64,000 nucleotides of DNA from Triatoma infestans (GCA_011037195.1 JAAEAF010003085.1:48273-112272), one strand, 5' to 3'; positions 33,602 to 46,184 are shown, counted from the stretch's first letter. Notes: generated by a model from the sequence alone, not told the origin. Numbers and translations are program-made.

Positions 33602-33740
33602 CACACACACACACAGACCATTTGCTAAAAACCACTTTTTTGGACTCAGGGGACCTCAAAACGGATATTTCCGGTGAAAACTCGATATCGAAAATTTGAC
33701 ACGATTACAATACTTCCTCTTACTAGGAGTAAGAGAAAGT
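32726..33740 (+). mobile_element. CA-repeat family copy, full length (reference copy)
   Basis: The start is ATCTGGTGTGAAACACTCAC then ACTTTCTCTTACTCC. The end is CTCTTACTAGGAGTAAGAG then AAAGT. The start holds a 6-bp hairpin (GTGTGA, AACAC, TCACAC). Three tandem module starts are at about 32805, 33071 and 33361, with module lengths of about 265 and 290 bp. A CA run of about 60 bp sits at 33557-33619, followed by the conserved TAAAAACCACTTTTTTGGAC block. It abuts the A-tail of a SINE on its left. There is no open frame and no obvious target duplication. A Helitron/Helentron-type non-autonomous element is the best guess; a MITE is the alternative. Confidence 0.8.
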
Positions 33741-33782
33741 AAAAATAATAAAATATTACACGCCATTATTCCATTTTATTAG

Positions 33783-33784
<2 letters not shown>

Positions 33785-33832
<48 letters not shown>

Positions 33833-35335
33833 TTTAGTAATTAATTTATTTATTTATTTGTTTGTTTTTGGACAAATATCCCATATAAAGAGCTGGATGG
33901 TACATAAATTAGAACTTAAACTATATAAATAAAACAAACTGAAAATTTACCTACAACAATTTACATAAATATAAAACATAATAAATATTTTTAATGACTT
34001 ACAGAAAATATGTTTATAAGAAAAATATGCACATAATGACTTGGACAAGAAAAAAGGGTAAATTAAACTAAAGACTAGGATTATAAAATTGATTAACAAA
34101 ACTAAAGACTTGATTATAAAATTAAAGACCTTCTTCCCAGAGAGCTAATTATAAATAAAAATATATTCCGCATCTTATCATACACCATATTGTAAAACAA
34201 GTTTTCCATAGCGAGCAATTCGGAGCAATTTCCTGCAACATCTATACATGTTGCTAAATATTTGGTTCGAAACTCACTGTACTGCAAACAATGAAAATCA
34301 AAATGACAAACGCTGTCTTTTTCTTTTTATGAATAGAATGTACATTCTTTATCGGTAAAACCTGTGTTTCCTGCCGTTATGGTACAGGAAAGAAAATTTA
34401 TTTAGGTTATTACAAAACCTAAGTTGCGCGACAATCCTAATTTTGCAAGAGGTAATTTTATTAGTACGTAGTCTGCCCCGAATTTCAAAGGACAATAATA
34501 CTGATATGCATATTAAATGCAGAATTATTACAACATCTCTATCCTTACTGATCAGCCTATCATTTCCTTTTTTATCTGTGTTAAAGTGGAGCCGGCAAGA
34601 TTCCGTAGAATATCTCTACTCTATTAATTACAATTAAGTAAGACCTAAATTGCAAATACTAGTTAAAAGGTAGGATACAAGTATCATCCAACTCAGCTAG
34701 TCCAGAGAAAAGTTTTTCAAGCAAACAATTATCGGCCATATTCATTATTTTAATTGCCCAGTCCGGCATTTTGCTGAATAATTTTAATCTACAGTGAACC
34801 CTGTCAGTTTCCATCCGAACATAACAATTAGGAGTGCTGCCAGGCAATGCCAAAAGAGATTTCAGAAATCTTATCTATCCCCTCTCTTTTAATTCATAAT
34901 AATCACAACTCCACACCTCTCACAATAATCACAATAGAACACTTTCTGCTAGAGAGTTAAATAGACAAATTTTAGTTCCCCAGCAATCAGACTTTTGTAT
35001 TTTTAATAAATTTAAAACTGCAGAACTGGCAATATTAAATTTAACGATTGCACTTTTACATGTCACCCGAAATTTAGCCGAGCTAGCAAAACTTAGCCCC
35101 AAATAATTAAGAGGTTTTTACAAATTCCAATTTTTGTGTATTAAAATACAATTGTTTCATTCTGCCTAACCTAGTGCCTTTGTGAAATGGTACAACCTCA
35201 GTTTTATTTATATTAACTGTCAAGCCATTGGCCTTACAATATTCTTGTAATATCTTTAATTTAGAGTATACTTGTTGAGTATAGAAAAGCATCCAATCAT
35301 TAAAAATACTTTTTTTTCCGCGAAATTAATTTCCG
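33785..35335 (-). mobile_element. Non-LTR retrotransposon, RT thumb to 3' tail (decayed)
   Basis: On the minus strand from 35335 down: LKILQEYCKANGLTVNINKT, VVPFHKGTRLGRMKQLYFN (the RT region after the catalytic site), then after a frameshift YLGLSFASSAKFRVTC. At 34850 GSTPNCYVRMETDRVHCRL follows. Near 34300 there is DSVCHFDFHCLQYSEFRTKY, an H/C region near the C-terminus. The element stops at about 34130 and ends in a long (TAA)n-type tail seen as ATT repeats at 33782-33830. The RT catalytic motif lies upstream of the truncation and is missing. The order of parts fits a Jockey- or I-type ORF2 end. Several frameshifts show that it is inactive. Confidence 0.8.
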
Positions 35336-35420
35336 ATAAAACTTCGGTTTTGAAAATTTGACACGACCACAATACACCCTCCCTCTTCTAGCACTGGAGA
35401 AAAAAATCAGTAAAAATGAT
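35318..35420 (+). mobile_element. CA-repeat family 3'-end fragment
   Basis: TTTCCGATAAAACTTCGG, AAAATTTGACACGACCACAA and a CCTCTTCTAGCACTGG end match the family terminus. Confidence 0.5.
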
Positions 35421-35424
35421 ACTT

Positions 35425-36340
35425 CCGGGTGAAGTCCCCGCTCTATCTAAGCAGAATATCGATTTTACTGTGGATTGTTTCACACATACAGGGTAATCAT
35501 ACAAAATAATTACTCGCTTTTGCTATAGTAAGTAAAAATTCTTCCCAAAGAACCATACAAAACGGGAACTCATAGTAGTGCGTAGAATTTTAAATTCAAG
35601 GTTCTGCCACGAATTCATCTTTGTATTCTTATTAAGGAAATTAACATTTTGATATAGCTATTGTTATTATTATTATTTTTTTTAAACGCATTCACGACCA
35701 TATCTTTCATTATATAATAATAATCTCCTGATAAAAATTGTTTACAACTAAAAAGTTGTAAAACAAATCATTTGGAAATATTTCTATTGTGTTGTGCGTC
35801 ATTTTTATTTGATAAGAGTTTCAGATTTAGTTCGGCTTAGAAAATGGCCCATTAATTACCACGATTCGTTAAATTTATTTAAAAACGGTTCTTTTCTCCT
35901 TTCCCATTATTGGAGTTTTCAAGTTCTTAAACCATCAACAAAATCGTAAACATCGTATATCAAAATATCTTTGGGGGGTGGGGAATATCATAGCCAATTT
36001 ATTGTTAAAAATTAAAACCTTCATAATTTTCCATTGTTCTTGGAATTCGATTAAAATTCCAAAAAAATCATTGAAGAAAAAATTTGTAATATTCTTAACA
36101 TATAACAAACATATATATATATATTACATTGTTCACAAAAAACAAAAACAATAAATTAATCCCGAGGTTAAAGCGTAGCAAAAAACAGATAAACATTGAT
36201 AATATTTATCAAAATGTAATCTTGAAGAATAAAAATTAAAATAAAATAAAAATGAATAAATAAATAATTGTTTTTTGTTTTTTTTTCATTGTAAATCTGG
36301 TTCCTCTTTATTATAGGACGTACAAGTTTCCCTTTATTCA
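35425..36340. other. AT-rich DNA, nothing recognised
   Basis: No gene was seen. Confidence 0.5.
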
Positions 36341-36344
36341 GTTT

Positions 36345-37033
36345 TCTTACTCCTCCTAGTAGAAGGGGAAGTATTTGCGATCTTGTCAAATTTTCGAAAT
36401 TGACTTTTCACCGGAAACAAATGTTTTGAGGTTCTCTAAGAGAAAAAACCAGAAGTGTTACTTCTCCTGAATGGTTTTTTTTTCTTCAGTTTTTCACGAT
36501 TTTCTTGGAAACTGCTCCAACGATTTTTCTTTAAATTTCGTATATTATCTACATACATATAAATCCCTATCACTTTTATTTGAATCATTTTCCCGCCGAA
36601 AATTGAATTTATTGTGGTTCTTAGTGAACGGATGCTTTCTATGATACTGCCAACTTATATAACATAACTAGAATACCAAATTTACAGAAAATCGATTAAC
36701 CGGAAGTGCGACATTACACAATACTGTTTTGAGTTTTCTTGGAATTTTCTTGAAAACGGCTACAATGATTTTCCCAGAGAAAATGATTTTAGTGAGTTCT
36801 CGGAATTTGTGGCATTAAATTTCAAATGTTATTTGAGTTCGACCAATGTTATTAACGCTGTATGCTGGAGTACAATGTAACTACATTGAAATTACTACCT
36901 GAGCCAAGGGTGTTAGCTCATCCCAGTTACATTTATGTTAGAGCTTAAAACAAAATTTCAAAGCTTAAAGAAAATTTGTCAGTTTGTATTAACTGCAGTA
37001 AGAGAAAGTCGCGTGAGTGTTTCACACCAGATT
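36345..37033 (-). mobile_element. CA-repeat family copy, both ends present
   Basis: Plus-strand order is CTTACTCCTCCTAGTAGAAG (end), ATTTTCGAAATTGACTTTTC, module blocks with CCGGAAGTGCGACATTAC, and GCAGTAAGAGAAAGTCGCG, GTGAGTGTTTCACACCAGAT (start). The CA tract and one module are missing, so it is an internally deleted copy with both termini intact. Confidence 0.7.
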
Positions 37034-37039
37034 ATTTTT

Positions 37040-37046
37040 TATATTA

Positions 37047-37086
<40 letters not shown>

Positions 37087-38925
37087 ACTTACTCTAAAAT
37101 TAAATTCAAGAAATGGATTGTTAATAACTTCTATTAAGACGCTCACCACATCTAATATAGAACTAGTTATTTTGTAAAAAATTCTACTTATAGTCGGATA
37201 TCGATCTTTCATTTAAGAATATTATTTAATAATAATTAATTATATATATATATATAGTAATTACGATACATTTCATAATAAGAACGTATTATCAATTGTT
37301 GCCAACGTATTCCGGTATTGGCAGACAAGGCTGACAGTATCGCCACTATCAGTAAAGGTTGTGTTTACCTTAATAGAGCGGGACAACATATGTTTCTTAT
37401 CATTGGTGAGGCCTTCCTCCTTCCTCCTTTCCTTCTAGTTGACCTGCTAGTTTGGTAAAAGGTTTACTGCTCTAAAACTTCAATAACTATACTGAATTTG
37501 TTGTGGTGGTGTTCACATTCTGAAACTATACTGAATTTTGTATAGCAAACTGATTCAACTGAAGACAACTGTATTTACTTCACACTTCGTGTTTTTTTTT
37601 GTTTGTTTTTTTTTTTTTAAGAAAATATTTAGTGAAAGCAATGTGTATAAATTAACAAAGTTGAAAATACTTAAAACTAAAAATTGTTTTTTCCTATTAG
37701 GGTCGTTTCAGAATGTTGAGCGACTATGTTAAGTCTATATTAGTCTGTTTTGAGTACAATCTATCTATCTGGTGAGCAGCTCAACAATACTCAAGATGAT
37801 GTACAGAGAAAGAAATAGTGATGAGGCAATGTGTAGTGAATATATATACTGGTTGTTGTTAGCTGGTCGGCTTTAAAGGTGATGTAGACTCTTCAACTGG
37901 TGATAGAATTGTGTTTTTTTTTCTCTGTACACAGTCTTGAATATCAATTGTTGAGGTGAGGGAAGCTTGGCGGTACTTCTTCTCCAAATATTTAACAGGC
38001 CTACAGTGAATGTTGCGACAGTGGTATTATCTTGCTTTGGCCAAGAGATTAAAATTATAGTATGTGATTATGCTATCACATATTTATTTCCATAGCATTA
38101 ATGCTAATAATTCTTCAGCAGTGAGCATTGAAGCTAAACCTTTTGAACAGCTTTTTTTGTCACTTCAAACTTACTTTAAATGTTATTTTCATAAACCTAG
38201 GTTTTCAGCTAAAATGAGCTTAAGTTGCACAGACAATAGCAACAACATCAAAAGTTCTTCCATCAAACTGAGTTAATAAATTTTGAAGTTGCAAATTTAA
38301 GACAAATTATACCTATATTTTTAAAGTTATAAAGTCTTTCATAAAGACTATTTTATTTTTATTTATTTTTTTAGTAAAAAGCACTGGCTCAAACTATATT
38401 ATTTATTAAATTATTTGGAGAAAAAAGTACTTTACATGGAAAATAATGGTTTCAATAAGAAAAATGGCCCAAAACGTCCGGTAGCGATGTTCGAAGACGT
38501 CCACTTTCCGTTAAGTTAGTAAAGAAGAAGTATAATCAGAAAGTACAGGAGGACTTAAAGACAAGAGGTCTAGAGATTTAATAAATGAATACTCTTAAGA
38601 GAGAAAGAGATTTTAAGTAATAAATCTGGTGAACTTGATGGTGACAAATGTACAGTACAAAGAGCTGCTACTTATTCATTTCAGTTGGCAGTGGAGTCAT
38701 AGATATGGTGGCAGACAGACAGACAAGGGTGAGAGAGAGAAGGGAGGAGAGAGTGCTGCTGAAGGTGGCAGACGATAGCAACAAAAGAGCGATAGCAGAT
38801 CTACACCATTACTTTAAGCTATACAGAAATTCACAATCTTTAATTGGTACATTCAAGGTTTGCTCTCCCATCCTAGGTAGATTACAAGTTTTATACATAT
38901 ATATATATATTTGTCATATATATAT
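37040..38925. other. Intergenic DNA with ATT microsatellite
   Basis: ATT run at 37046-37085 next to the preceding element. An open frame at 38648-39040 has polar, repeat-like composition and overlaps a foldback; I do not regard it as a gene. Confidence 0.5.
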
Positions 38926-38927
38926 GA

Positions 38928-39091
38928 TAGGCCCACAATGCTGTATAACTTCTGGAATTTTATCCGTCGTACCAGGCTTCAATTTATTATTAAGTTCTCA
39001 CCGGTTCCCCGATTTTCATCCATTATCAGAGGATGGTTAAAAAAAAAAAATTCTTGTAGAAAGGTGATTTCATTTAATGTTTCTGTCAATA
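38928..39091 (-). mobile_element. Family B foldback, single long arm (copy 3)
   Basis: GGCCCACAATGCTGTATAAC, TGGAATTTTATCCGTCGTAC, CTCACCGGTTCCCCGATTTTC and TTAATGTTTCTGTCAATAC follow the left-arm order of copy 2. The opposite arm is absent. The core is damaged (GGTTCCCCG where GGTTTCGG is expected). TA runs flank its left side. Confidence 0.6.
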
Positions 39092-39094
39092 CAT

Positions 39095-40585
39095 AATACA
39101 TAATATCCATATACATATAATAATTTCTAAAATACATTTTTCGGTCTCAGGTAAAACCGAACGTTCCCGATTGTGATGGCAAGAGAGAGAATTAAGAGAG
39201 CAGACAGACAGACTTTGTCTGGTACTCTCTGACTTAAGCTGGCTAGAGTGGGAGAACCTGTATATAAGCCAGTGAGAATCTACTTAGGGATATATACATA
39301 TCTATCTATCAGATTCAACCATACATCGCATCGTGTCATATCTCTACTCCCACCTTTTATTCTATAAAATCATTACAAGTCCAGTGCAGTTAGTGTAAAC
39401 TTATAGCTACATTATAATAGTGTCTTCATATCTCGTTTAATTAATCAAACCTTATTTCTCTCCTCATTAATTCCATAATACCGATGAAAAGCAAATTTCA
39501 ATAATTTGGCACGATTGTAAAAACTTCCACCTTTAACAGCATTAAATAGTGCAATTAATTAATAAAAATCTATTAGATTTAAAATACTGTTAAATTGTGC
39601 CCTGTTTATTTTTCTTATGAGATATTTAAAAAGAACACTGATTAAATTTAATGACTGAAGCACTTACAGAAAATCCCATTATCAGGTTAAGCTCTCCTAC
39701 CCTTACTACTACTTCAGGCAACATTTCAGCATCTGGGCGGATAATCCAGGTTAACACGTAAACAACATTTACACTGATACACCTGGGACCTGTAGACGTT
39801 GTTGATATGGGCAACTGTTTGAATTTAGCGCACCCTGGGGGGAAATTTTAAGCGTTATAAAACCATATTCATATCTAACACATACCCGGCTGCTGCATTG
39901 AGGTAGCTATAGTGGTTGCAGCAGTAGCAAGTAGCTTGACAATTCAAAGCTAAATTTAAAAAAACAAAACTACAATCAAAGACGACTGTTCCATAAATTT
40001 TTGTCCGATTTATTAGCGAAATAAAGAGATAAAGCAGTATTAACAGTTATTTCCAATAATCGAAAAAAATACGGGTTATTATTTATCTAGGATGGGGGCA
40101 ACTTGATGGGAAGAGTGAGGTAGGAGAGAAAAGCCAGAAATTCTAGGGAAGGTTGCAATGCAACAATGTCATGTGTCACGGGAGAAAAAGACTCTCTCTC
40201 ACTCTCTCTCTCTCTCTCTCTAAACAGTTGTAATCAAAATGTGATTAATGGGGGTCTATGACACAACACACCAGACGACCTTCTTGGTGTAAAAACCCAT
40301 GAAAATCATTGAATATATATTTCTCTCCCAATTAAATATTGAATAAGTTTTTTTTTTTTTTTAAAAAAAAGTCCAAAAATATCTGAAAAAAAAATTTTAA
40401 AAAACAAATTCTTTATCAAAATTTTGAGTAGAGGTCAAAAAGATCCTTCCAGTTGTCGTCCTTCTACTAAGATTTTATCTAGTTGGCATTGAAATGTGTC
40501 ACATTATCATATTGCTATTACAAATATTACATGCATCATTATGTGCCCTTGATCTATCAGTTTATTTATTTATTTATTTACTAAT
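39095..40585. other. Intergenic DNA with CT microsatellite
   Basis: CT run at about 40193-40220. No gene or named repeat was found. Confidence 0.5.
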
Positions 40586-40590
40586 TACTT

Positions 40591-40880
40591 CTATTCTAAG
40601 AGAGGAAGTATGTTGGAATTTGTAAAATTTTCACACCGGTAATATACGTCTTGAATTCCCCTGAATACAAAAATAAATAAATAAATTAGGCTTTTTCTCT
40701 CTCTCTCTTTGTCACGCGTGTGTGTGTGTGTGTGTGTGTGTTATTAAAATGAAAAACGATCATAAAAAAAAATTCACAGAAAGCTGAGTTTGGTGGATTT
40801 GAGACGGACTGGTGGATTCGACTTTGAAAGTTCAAATCCATCAACAGAAAGTGCGGCATTACGGAAGTGTTTAGGATAAG
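40591..40880 (-). mobile_element. CA-repeat family copy, 3' part with GT tract
   Basis: Plus-strand order is CTAAGAGAGGAAGTATGTTG, TTTTCACACCGGTAATATAC, a GT run at 40717-40740, AAATGAAAAACGATCA and CATCAACAGAAAGTGCGGC. Most module sequence is lost. Confidence 0.6.
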
Positions 40881-41393
40881 TAGTTTAGGTTTCATCGTGT
40901 TTGAAAAAATTCTTCGTGAACAGGTTGAATAAAATCTGTGCATGTCTTTCAATTAATGCAATTTCTCAATAATTCTCATTTGCAATTTTCTTCAACACTG
41001 GCAATCTTAACATTCCAAATGCATATGAAACCGTTTTATCTTATTAGTTCACAGAGAGCCTCAAGTACTATATGATGGAATTTTTTTCAGAATCAGGTCG
41101 GTGATAATAATTTGATATTTAATAAAAACAACACTACTTGATATTGTTGTCTTTAATATAGAAAATAGGGTAACCTGATTTGTAATCAACTAGAATATTG
41201 CTCGGTAGACAGTGGCATTTATCCAGCCCCAACAATTCTGAAATAGCTATTTAAAGAAAATCCGAAATTCTAACTTCCTTTAGAAAACCGAGTAAAATTA
41301 ATTTTCAAAGAAAAATATTTTAAATCAATAGCTCTAATTTGATGAGTCATAAAAAATTTAAAGAGAAAACATTGTTGGATGCTTTCACTTGTT

Positions 41394-42263
41394 GCTCTAA
41401 GAGGAAGTATTGCGCATAAGTCAAATTTTCAAAATTGAGTTTTTACCGGAAATACTGAGCAAAAAAAGTGATTCGCGGATGTATGTATGTTTGTTTTGGG
41501 GTAGAGAAACAGAAAATTGAAACATTTCGGTTTTTTTTCTTCCAATTTTCTCAAAAAAGACACCAAGATAAGATTTTATGCGAAATGTAATTTTCTGCGA
41601 ATTTCTAGTTAATAAATACTTTGATCAGATTGCGAGGAATCAGGTGTGTTTCCTGCGGAGCCGAAAAAATCCCGGGAGCGAAAATAATAAGAAGGATGTG
41701 CGTTCTGTGCTATCAGAAGAAGGCACTAACTCAGGAAGTAGGAAGCTAGAAAAATGAAAAAATAAAAAAAAAATTCTGGAATATATTCCCAAAATTTACC
41801 CAGATCACCATAGCTATATTTTAACATATTACATGCGCTAGTACTATTAAATACTTGTGTTTTAAATAAAATTATTCCAGTGTACTTTGTACAATGCTAC
41901 ATAACTAAATGTAGTAAAGTGTCAGCCAATTATGGATGACAGGGTCCTATACATAAGCATAGCCGTCATCCAAATCTGGGTCACGTGGCGATCATAGTGT
42001 TAAATTGTATATGATAAATTTAAATGACCTACATATAAACCTATCACTTTTGTTGGTAACTTTTTGTTCTGGGCGAGATGGGGGGCGCAGTGTTGTCGTT
42101 TCATTACAGTTTATTACGTATTTTATAGTTTAGATTCTCCCACCCATATATTATTGAAACGAAATAAACTATTAGTAAACATTCCTAGTTTGAAGCAAAT
42201 CTATCAATTATCTATTCAAATTGCAGCAAGAGAAAGTTGTGTATGAGTCAGATAAAGACAGAT
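41394..42263 (-). mobile_element. CA-repeat family copy, both ends present but diverged
   Basis: The end (CTCTAAGAGGAAGTATTGCG) is at 41394 and the start (GCAAGAGAAAGTTGTGTATG) near 42226-42260. The interior is heavily diverged, with a patch of unrelated sequence at about 41640-41990 that could be a later insertion. Confidence 0.5.
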
Positions 42264-42497
42264 TCAGTCGTTAACATTTCGACTGAATTCTTAGATTGAA
42301 TGCTTCGTGATTTCTGAAAAAACTTAACAGAGTGGTTTATCCTAACCGGTGTAATGCTTGGAAGATTGCACATGTTGTGCTGTAGGTATGTTATTTTAGG
42401 TAATCCGAAATTATACCTCAGGCTATTCTTAAGACAGTAATCTTACGACGGCAGGATGGATCTGTACATTTATAGCAATCACGCGTTAAAAATAAAA

Positions 42498-43040
42498 ACT
42501 GATTTGAAACACTCACACGAATTTCTCTTATTGAAGTTCATGAAGTTTGATAATTGATAATTTTCTACAAATTAGGAATTTTGGCAACTCAATTAATCTC
42601 AAATTTGTTGAGATGATAGAATTGTATAATAAATTAAAATAGCACTTTAAAGGAATACGTAATTTCCGTCCACCCAAATGATTCTAAAATGAACTTATCG
42701 GGAGAAATGTTTCAAATAAAAATTGTAGCGAGCTTTTTTATTATATGTAGTTGATGTACTAAGTTTAAAGAAAATATATTAAGTAAAATGGTGCTTCCGG
42801 TTGAGGAATTTTGACCGATACTTCCTCCCATGGTGATACTACCTAAACAGACAGTCAAGTTTGAACTTTTTGCGATTTTTCATTTTTGCTATGCTGTTCA
42901 CACTCACACACAGACACCACATGTTCTAAAAACCACTTTTTCGTATTCAGGGAAAAACGTGTATTTCCGGTGAAACCTCGATATCGAAAATTTCATAGGT
43001 CGTCATACATACTCTTATAGCAGTGAAAGGAAGTAAAAAA
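42498..43040 (+). mobile_element. CA-repeat family copy, one module deleted
   Basis: The start GATTTGAAACACTCACACGA and the middle GTGCTTCCGGTTGAGGAATT are clear. A short CACACACAGAC tract at 42900, AAAAACCACTTTTTCGTATT and the end CTCTTATAGCAGTGAAAGG follow. Confidence 0.7.
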
Positions 43041-43044
43041 GAGC

Positions 43045-43980
43045 CACCCCTCACCTCCCCCCCAAAAACAACGTCATTAATCAACAACAAAAACAATTCA
43101 TAAAGAGCTTACAAAGAAAGACAAGATAAAATAAATACATTTATTAAAATAGTGTTATCAGAAAAAATACTTTTTTGAGGTTATCAACTCATAAAATAAC
43201 ATATTACGCACGCCGCGTTTTTTTGCAATATATATTTGTAAATTACGCTAAAGTATTGAATCTAGATATTTTAAATAGAGTTGTTTGTTTTAATTAAATT
43301 TAGAAGACAAAAAAAAAAATGAAATAATTATTTTTATTCAAAGAAAGTGTTAAATATAGAACAATATTTTATTTCAAAATGTTTATTTTAAAATGAAGAT
43401 TTAATTGGCACTGCCTTTGTTATATAATTAATTTTAACCTCTACAAATATCAGCTGTTCTTGATTACAAATGTTCTAAAAAAATATCTAATTTTAATATT
43501 GAACTTTAAACTGTATTTTATCATTGTGTTTTACTATTATTAAGAACTATTATAAAAGGCGGTTACACACAAGTTATACAAATAAATGTAAGCTGCTCTG
43601 TGGCCGTTAAGCTGCAAATTAAGATGTAGATGATTAGAAGGAGTAGGGATAAAGCCAAATCTAGGACGTCCTAAAAGATCTACTGTGGTTGCCTTGAATG
43701 TAGGTGGATGTTCATATATAACGCAGAATCCTCTGTAAATTGCACAATGTGCAAGTGTGAACTGGAGTTAGCCTGTGAAAATGATAAACCCGACTACAGT
43801 CCTTATGTGTATAAATGTGAGTAGGCTATTTGATGGGGGAGCGATATCAGTTCATGATGTTAGGCAGGGATACTCACAGGAAAGCCGACATATCTCGCTG
43901 TAGAAGTGACCAGCCCGTTTCTCCCTTACAGAAAACAAACTGTAACATGGTAATCAGTTAGATTCTCAGATTTCGGTCAT
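43045..43980. other. Intergenic DNA; GC-balanced, unassigned from about 43590
   Basis: AT-rich up to 43590, then about 380 bp of balanced composition with no recognised motif. The latter could be part of an old transposon. Confidence 0.35.
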
Positions 43981-43984
43981 TATT

Positions 43985-44830
43985 ATACTTATTATTATTC
44001 GACTTTGGGAAGGGATCAAACCCAACGCTATCAAGCCCCAATGGGACCACACAAAAAAACAACAAAGTAAATCTAAGAACAAAAAACCAGACCCGGGTCT
44101 AACTTATCTAAGATTCACTATATCGGACTATAACCTTGAATGTGAATTAGTCTAGGCTCTTCCACAGATATCCTGTTCCAACGCAAAGGTCCTGAACTTA
44201 ATTTCTTCACAACCCAAGGCAATCTGTCATAAGGTAGGTGTTTCTTGTTCCTCTACAAAAAAGGTCTGGCATTAGCCTCATTATGTAGAGGTGTCTCCTT
44301 AAATGTCAATACCCAGTAAAGGATCCAAATGATTCCTGATAAAAGTCCGTGAAATACACAGCAGTATCTCACCAGCCCTGTACGGATTGTTAGTAAGAAC
44401 ATGGATTCATATTGCTTATGTAAAATATTAGTAAGCTCTATTGTGCGCACCGGAACATTCTTCTTAGCGCACTGCCGACCAGCGTGCCGGATTCTCTAGT
44501 TTCAGGGCAATGATCTGTAGAGGCTCCTAGGGAGAACGTCTTCTATGGTATTGGAAGTGGAATTGAACCCAAGAACTCGCGAAGCCTTCCTCGACAATCC
44601 TTTTCCATTCCTTTATATCTTAGCGAACGTACTCCATTTTCTTACACCTGCCCGGCGGATGTCGCTTTCTATATCGTCTAACCAACGTAGACGAGGTTTT
44701 CTCCTTAATCCCCTGCACTCCAGTTTACCAAATAGCCATATAGATATTTAAAAAGTCTGGTGGCTTCCATACTCTCCACATGGTTTAATCTTCTTAACTT
44801 TCCTTCTTTTTTTTAAGGATGAGGGATCTG
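43985..44830 (-). mobile_element. Non-LTR retrotransposon, RT C-terminal end and 3' region (decayed)
   Basis: From 44805 down on the minus strand: LNHVESMEATRLFKYLYGYL, then after a frameshift LRRKPRLRWLDDIESDIRRA and GVRKW. The G-R-P-R-L-R-W-x-D-D-x-x-x-D pattern is characteristic of the C-terminal end of many non-LTR RT polyproteins. The following 500 bp would be the 3' region, ending in a (TAA)-type tail near 43980-44000. It is frameshifted, with no catalytic RT region. The link between the coding end and the tail is inference. Confidence 0.7.
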
Positions 44831-44927
44831 GCACCCCCAAAACAGATTCTGGAAATCTAAATTTCTTATTTGTCTCCATCGGCCATCTTCACAGACAGGG
44901 CCATAAAAAAAAATTGACAGTTGGTAT

Positions 44928-44978
44928 TGTATATAGCAAATGGAGTAAGAGAGTGTATATGTGCGACTGTTTCACAAA
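44928..44978 (-). mobile_element. CA-repeat family 5'-end fragment
   Basis: GGAGTAAGAGAGTGTATATG and GACTGTTTCACAAAAATAG match the family start read on the minus strand. Confidence 0.4.
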
Positions 44979-44984
44979 AATAGA

Positions 44985-45960
44985 TTTTTTTATAGAAGTA
45001 GATCAATATTGTATATGACATTATCCTAGAAAACTATTTCAGATAAACATCAAAATATTGTTTTTATGGAATTATTCTTTCCAAATTAAAAAACGGGGAG
45101 AAATAAAAACAGTTCTAATACCATTTTTAGTTTGATTTAAGAATAAATAAAAAAATGTAAAAGAGAAACTAAGAATAGCCAAGAAAGACCCCCAATAAAG
45201 GAGTGAGTAATAAATGAAAGTAAACTGTGTGCAGCGAAGCATGACAAGAAATTTGGAAATAATCCAAAGATGTGAAAGAAAAAAGAAATAGGAAAAAATA
45301 TAACTAAAATAAAGATTGAAAACAAAAAAAAATTATGTTAAATACAGATGCATGAAGACGGCGGCTAAAACACCATCCATATCAACCAATTTTAATAATG
45401 TGGAATCCTTTCGAAGTTGCAATTATAAAAAAAAAAATAAAAGTTTAAACTATTAATTACTTTCGTATTTATTAAAACAAGTTTCTTAAAGTAACAAATA
45501 AGCAAGTCCTCAAATATGTTGTTGCTATAATTAATTAGGCAATTCCATTCAACTTAACTGGTTAACAAGAATTTAAAAAACTTAAAAAACATTATTCAGT
45601 TAAAAATAACAATCATTTATACACGCCATTCTTCTCTTTCTTTCCTTTAAGGAAAAAAAAAGTAACTGATAGTTTCGATTCTTTTAGTTTCGTAACATTT
45701 ATAAATTTCAGCTTGAAAAATGGAAATCAATTTTCTTAATTCTTTAACTCCATTAGTAAAGCAGATGCCTATGTTATTCTGGTGGAATGTTATTTTTAGG
45801 ACATACCTGAGGTTACATTCCTTTTTAAGCAGTTTTTCATACACTTTAGAAAAAGTGAATAAATAAAACAGGTCTCCCCCCCCCCCCCACACACACACGC
45901 ATACACAACAATATTTACCATTCTCTTATTACTTCTTCTTACTGTTTGGTGTATTCTTTC
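44985..45960. other. AT-rich DNA with a C run and short AC run
   Basis: A run of 12 C followed by ACAC at 45877-45898. No gene was seen. Confidence 0.5.
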
Positions 45961-45965
45961 TCTAA

Positions 45966-46175
45966 CTCCCTAGTAAGAGAAAGTATTGTAATCGTGTCAA
46001 ATTTTCGATATCGAGTTTTCACCGAAAATACACGATTTGTGTTCCCTTGAGTCAAAAAAGTGGTTTTTAGCAAACAGACTGTCTCGTGTGAACAAAATAT
46101 TTCAAAAATAAAAAATCGCAAGGTAGAGCTGGCATCATATCTTGTCTGCAATAAAAAAATCAATCCGCCCAACTG
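45966..46175 (-). mobile_element. CA-repeat family 3'-end fragment
   Basis: The end hairpin region CTCCCTAGTAAGAGAAAGTA, TATTGTAATCGTGTCAAATT, TCGATATCGAGTTTTCACCG and TCAAAAAAGTGGTTTTTAGC is very close to the reference copy, so this is a young fragment. It is cut off after the position of the CA tract. Confidence 0.65.
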
Positions 46176-46184
46176 CTACGTCAT

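Noticed and set aside
33557..33619. CRISPR-like or satellite array
   Set aside because: It is a plain CA microsatellite inside an interspersed repeat; there are no spacers.
38648..39040. Longest open frame (130 codons, plus strand)
   Set aside because: Polar, low-complexity composition; its last third overlaps a family B foldback arm and a TA run. No domain was recognised.
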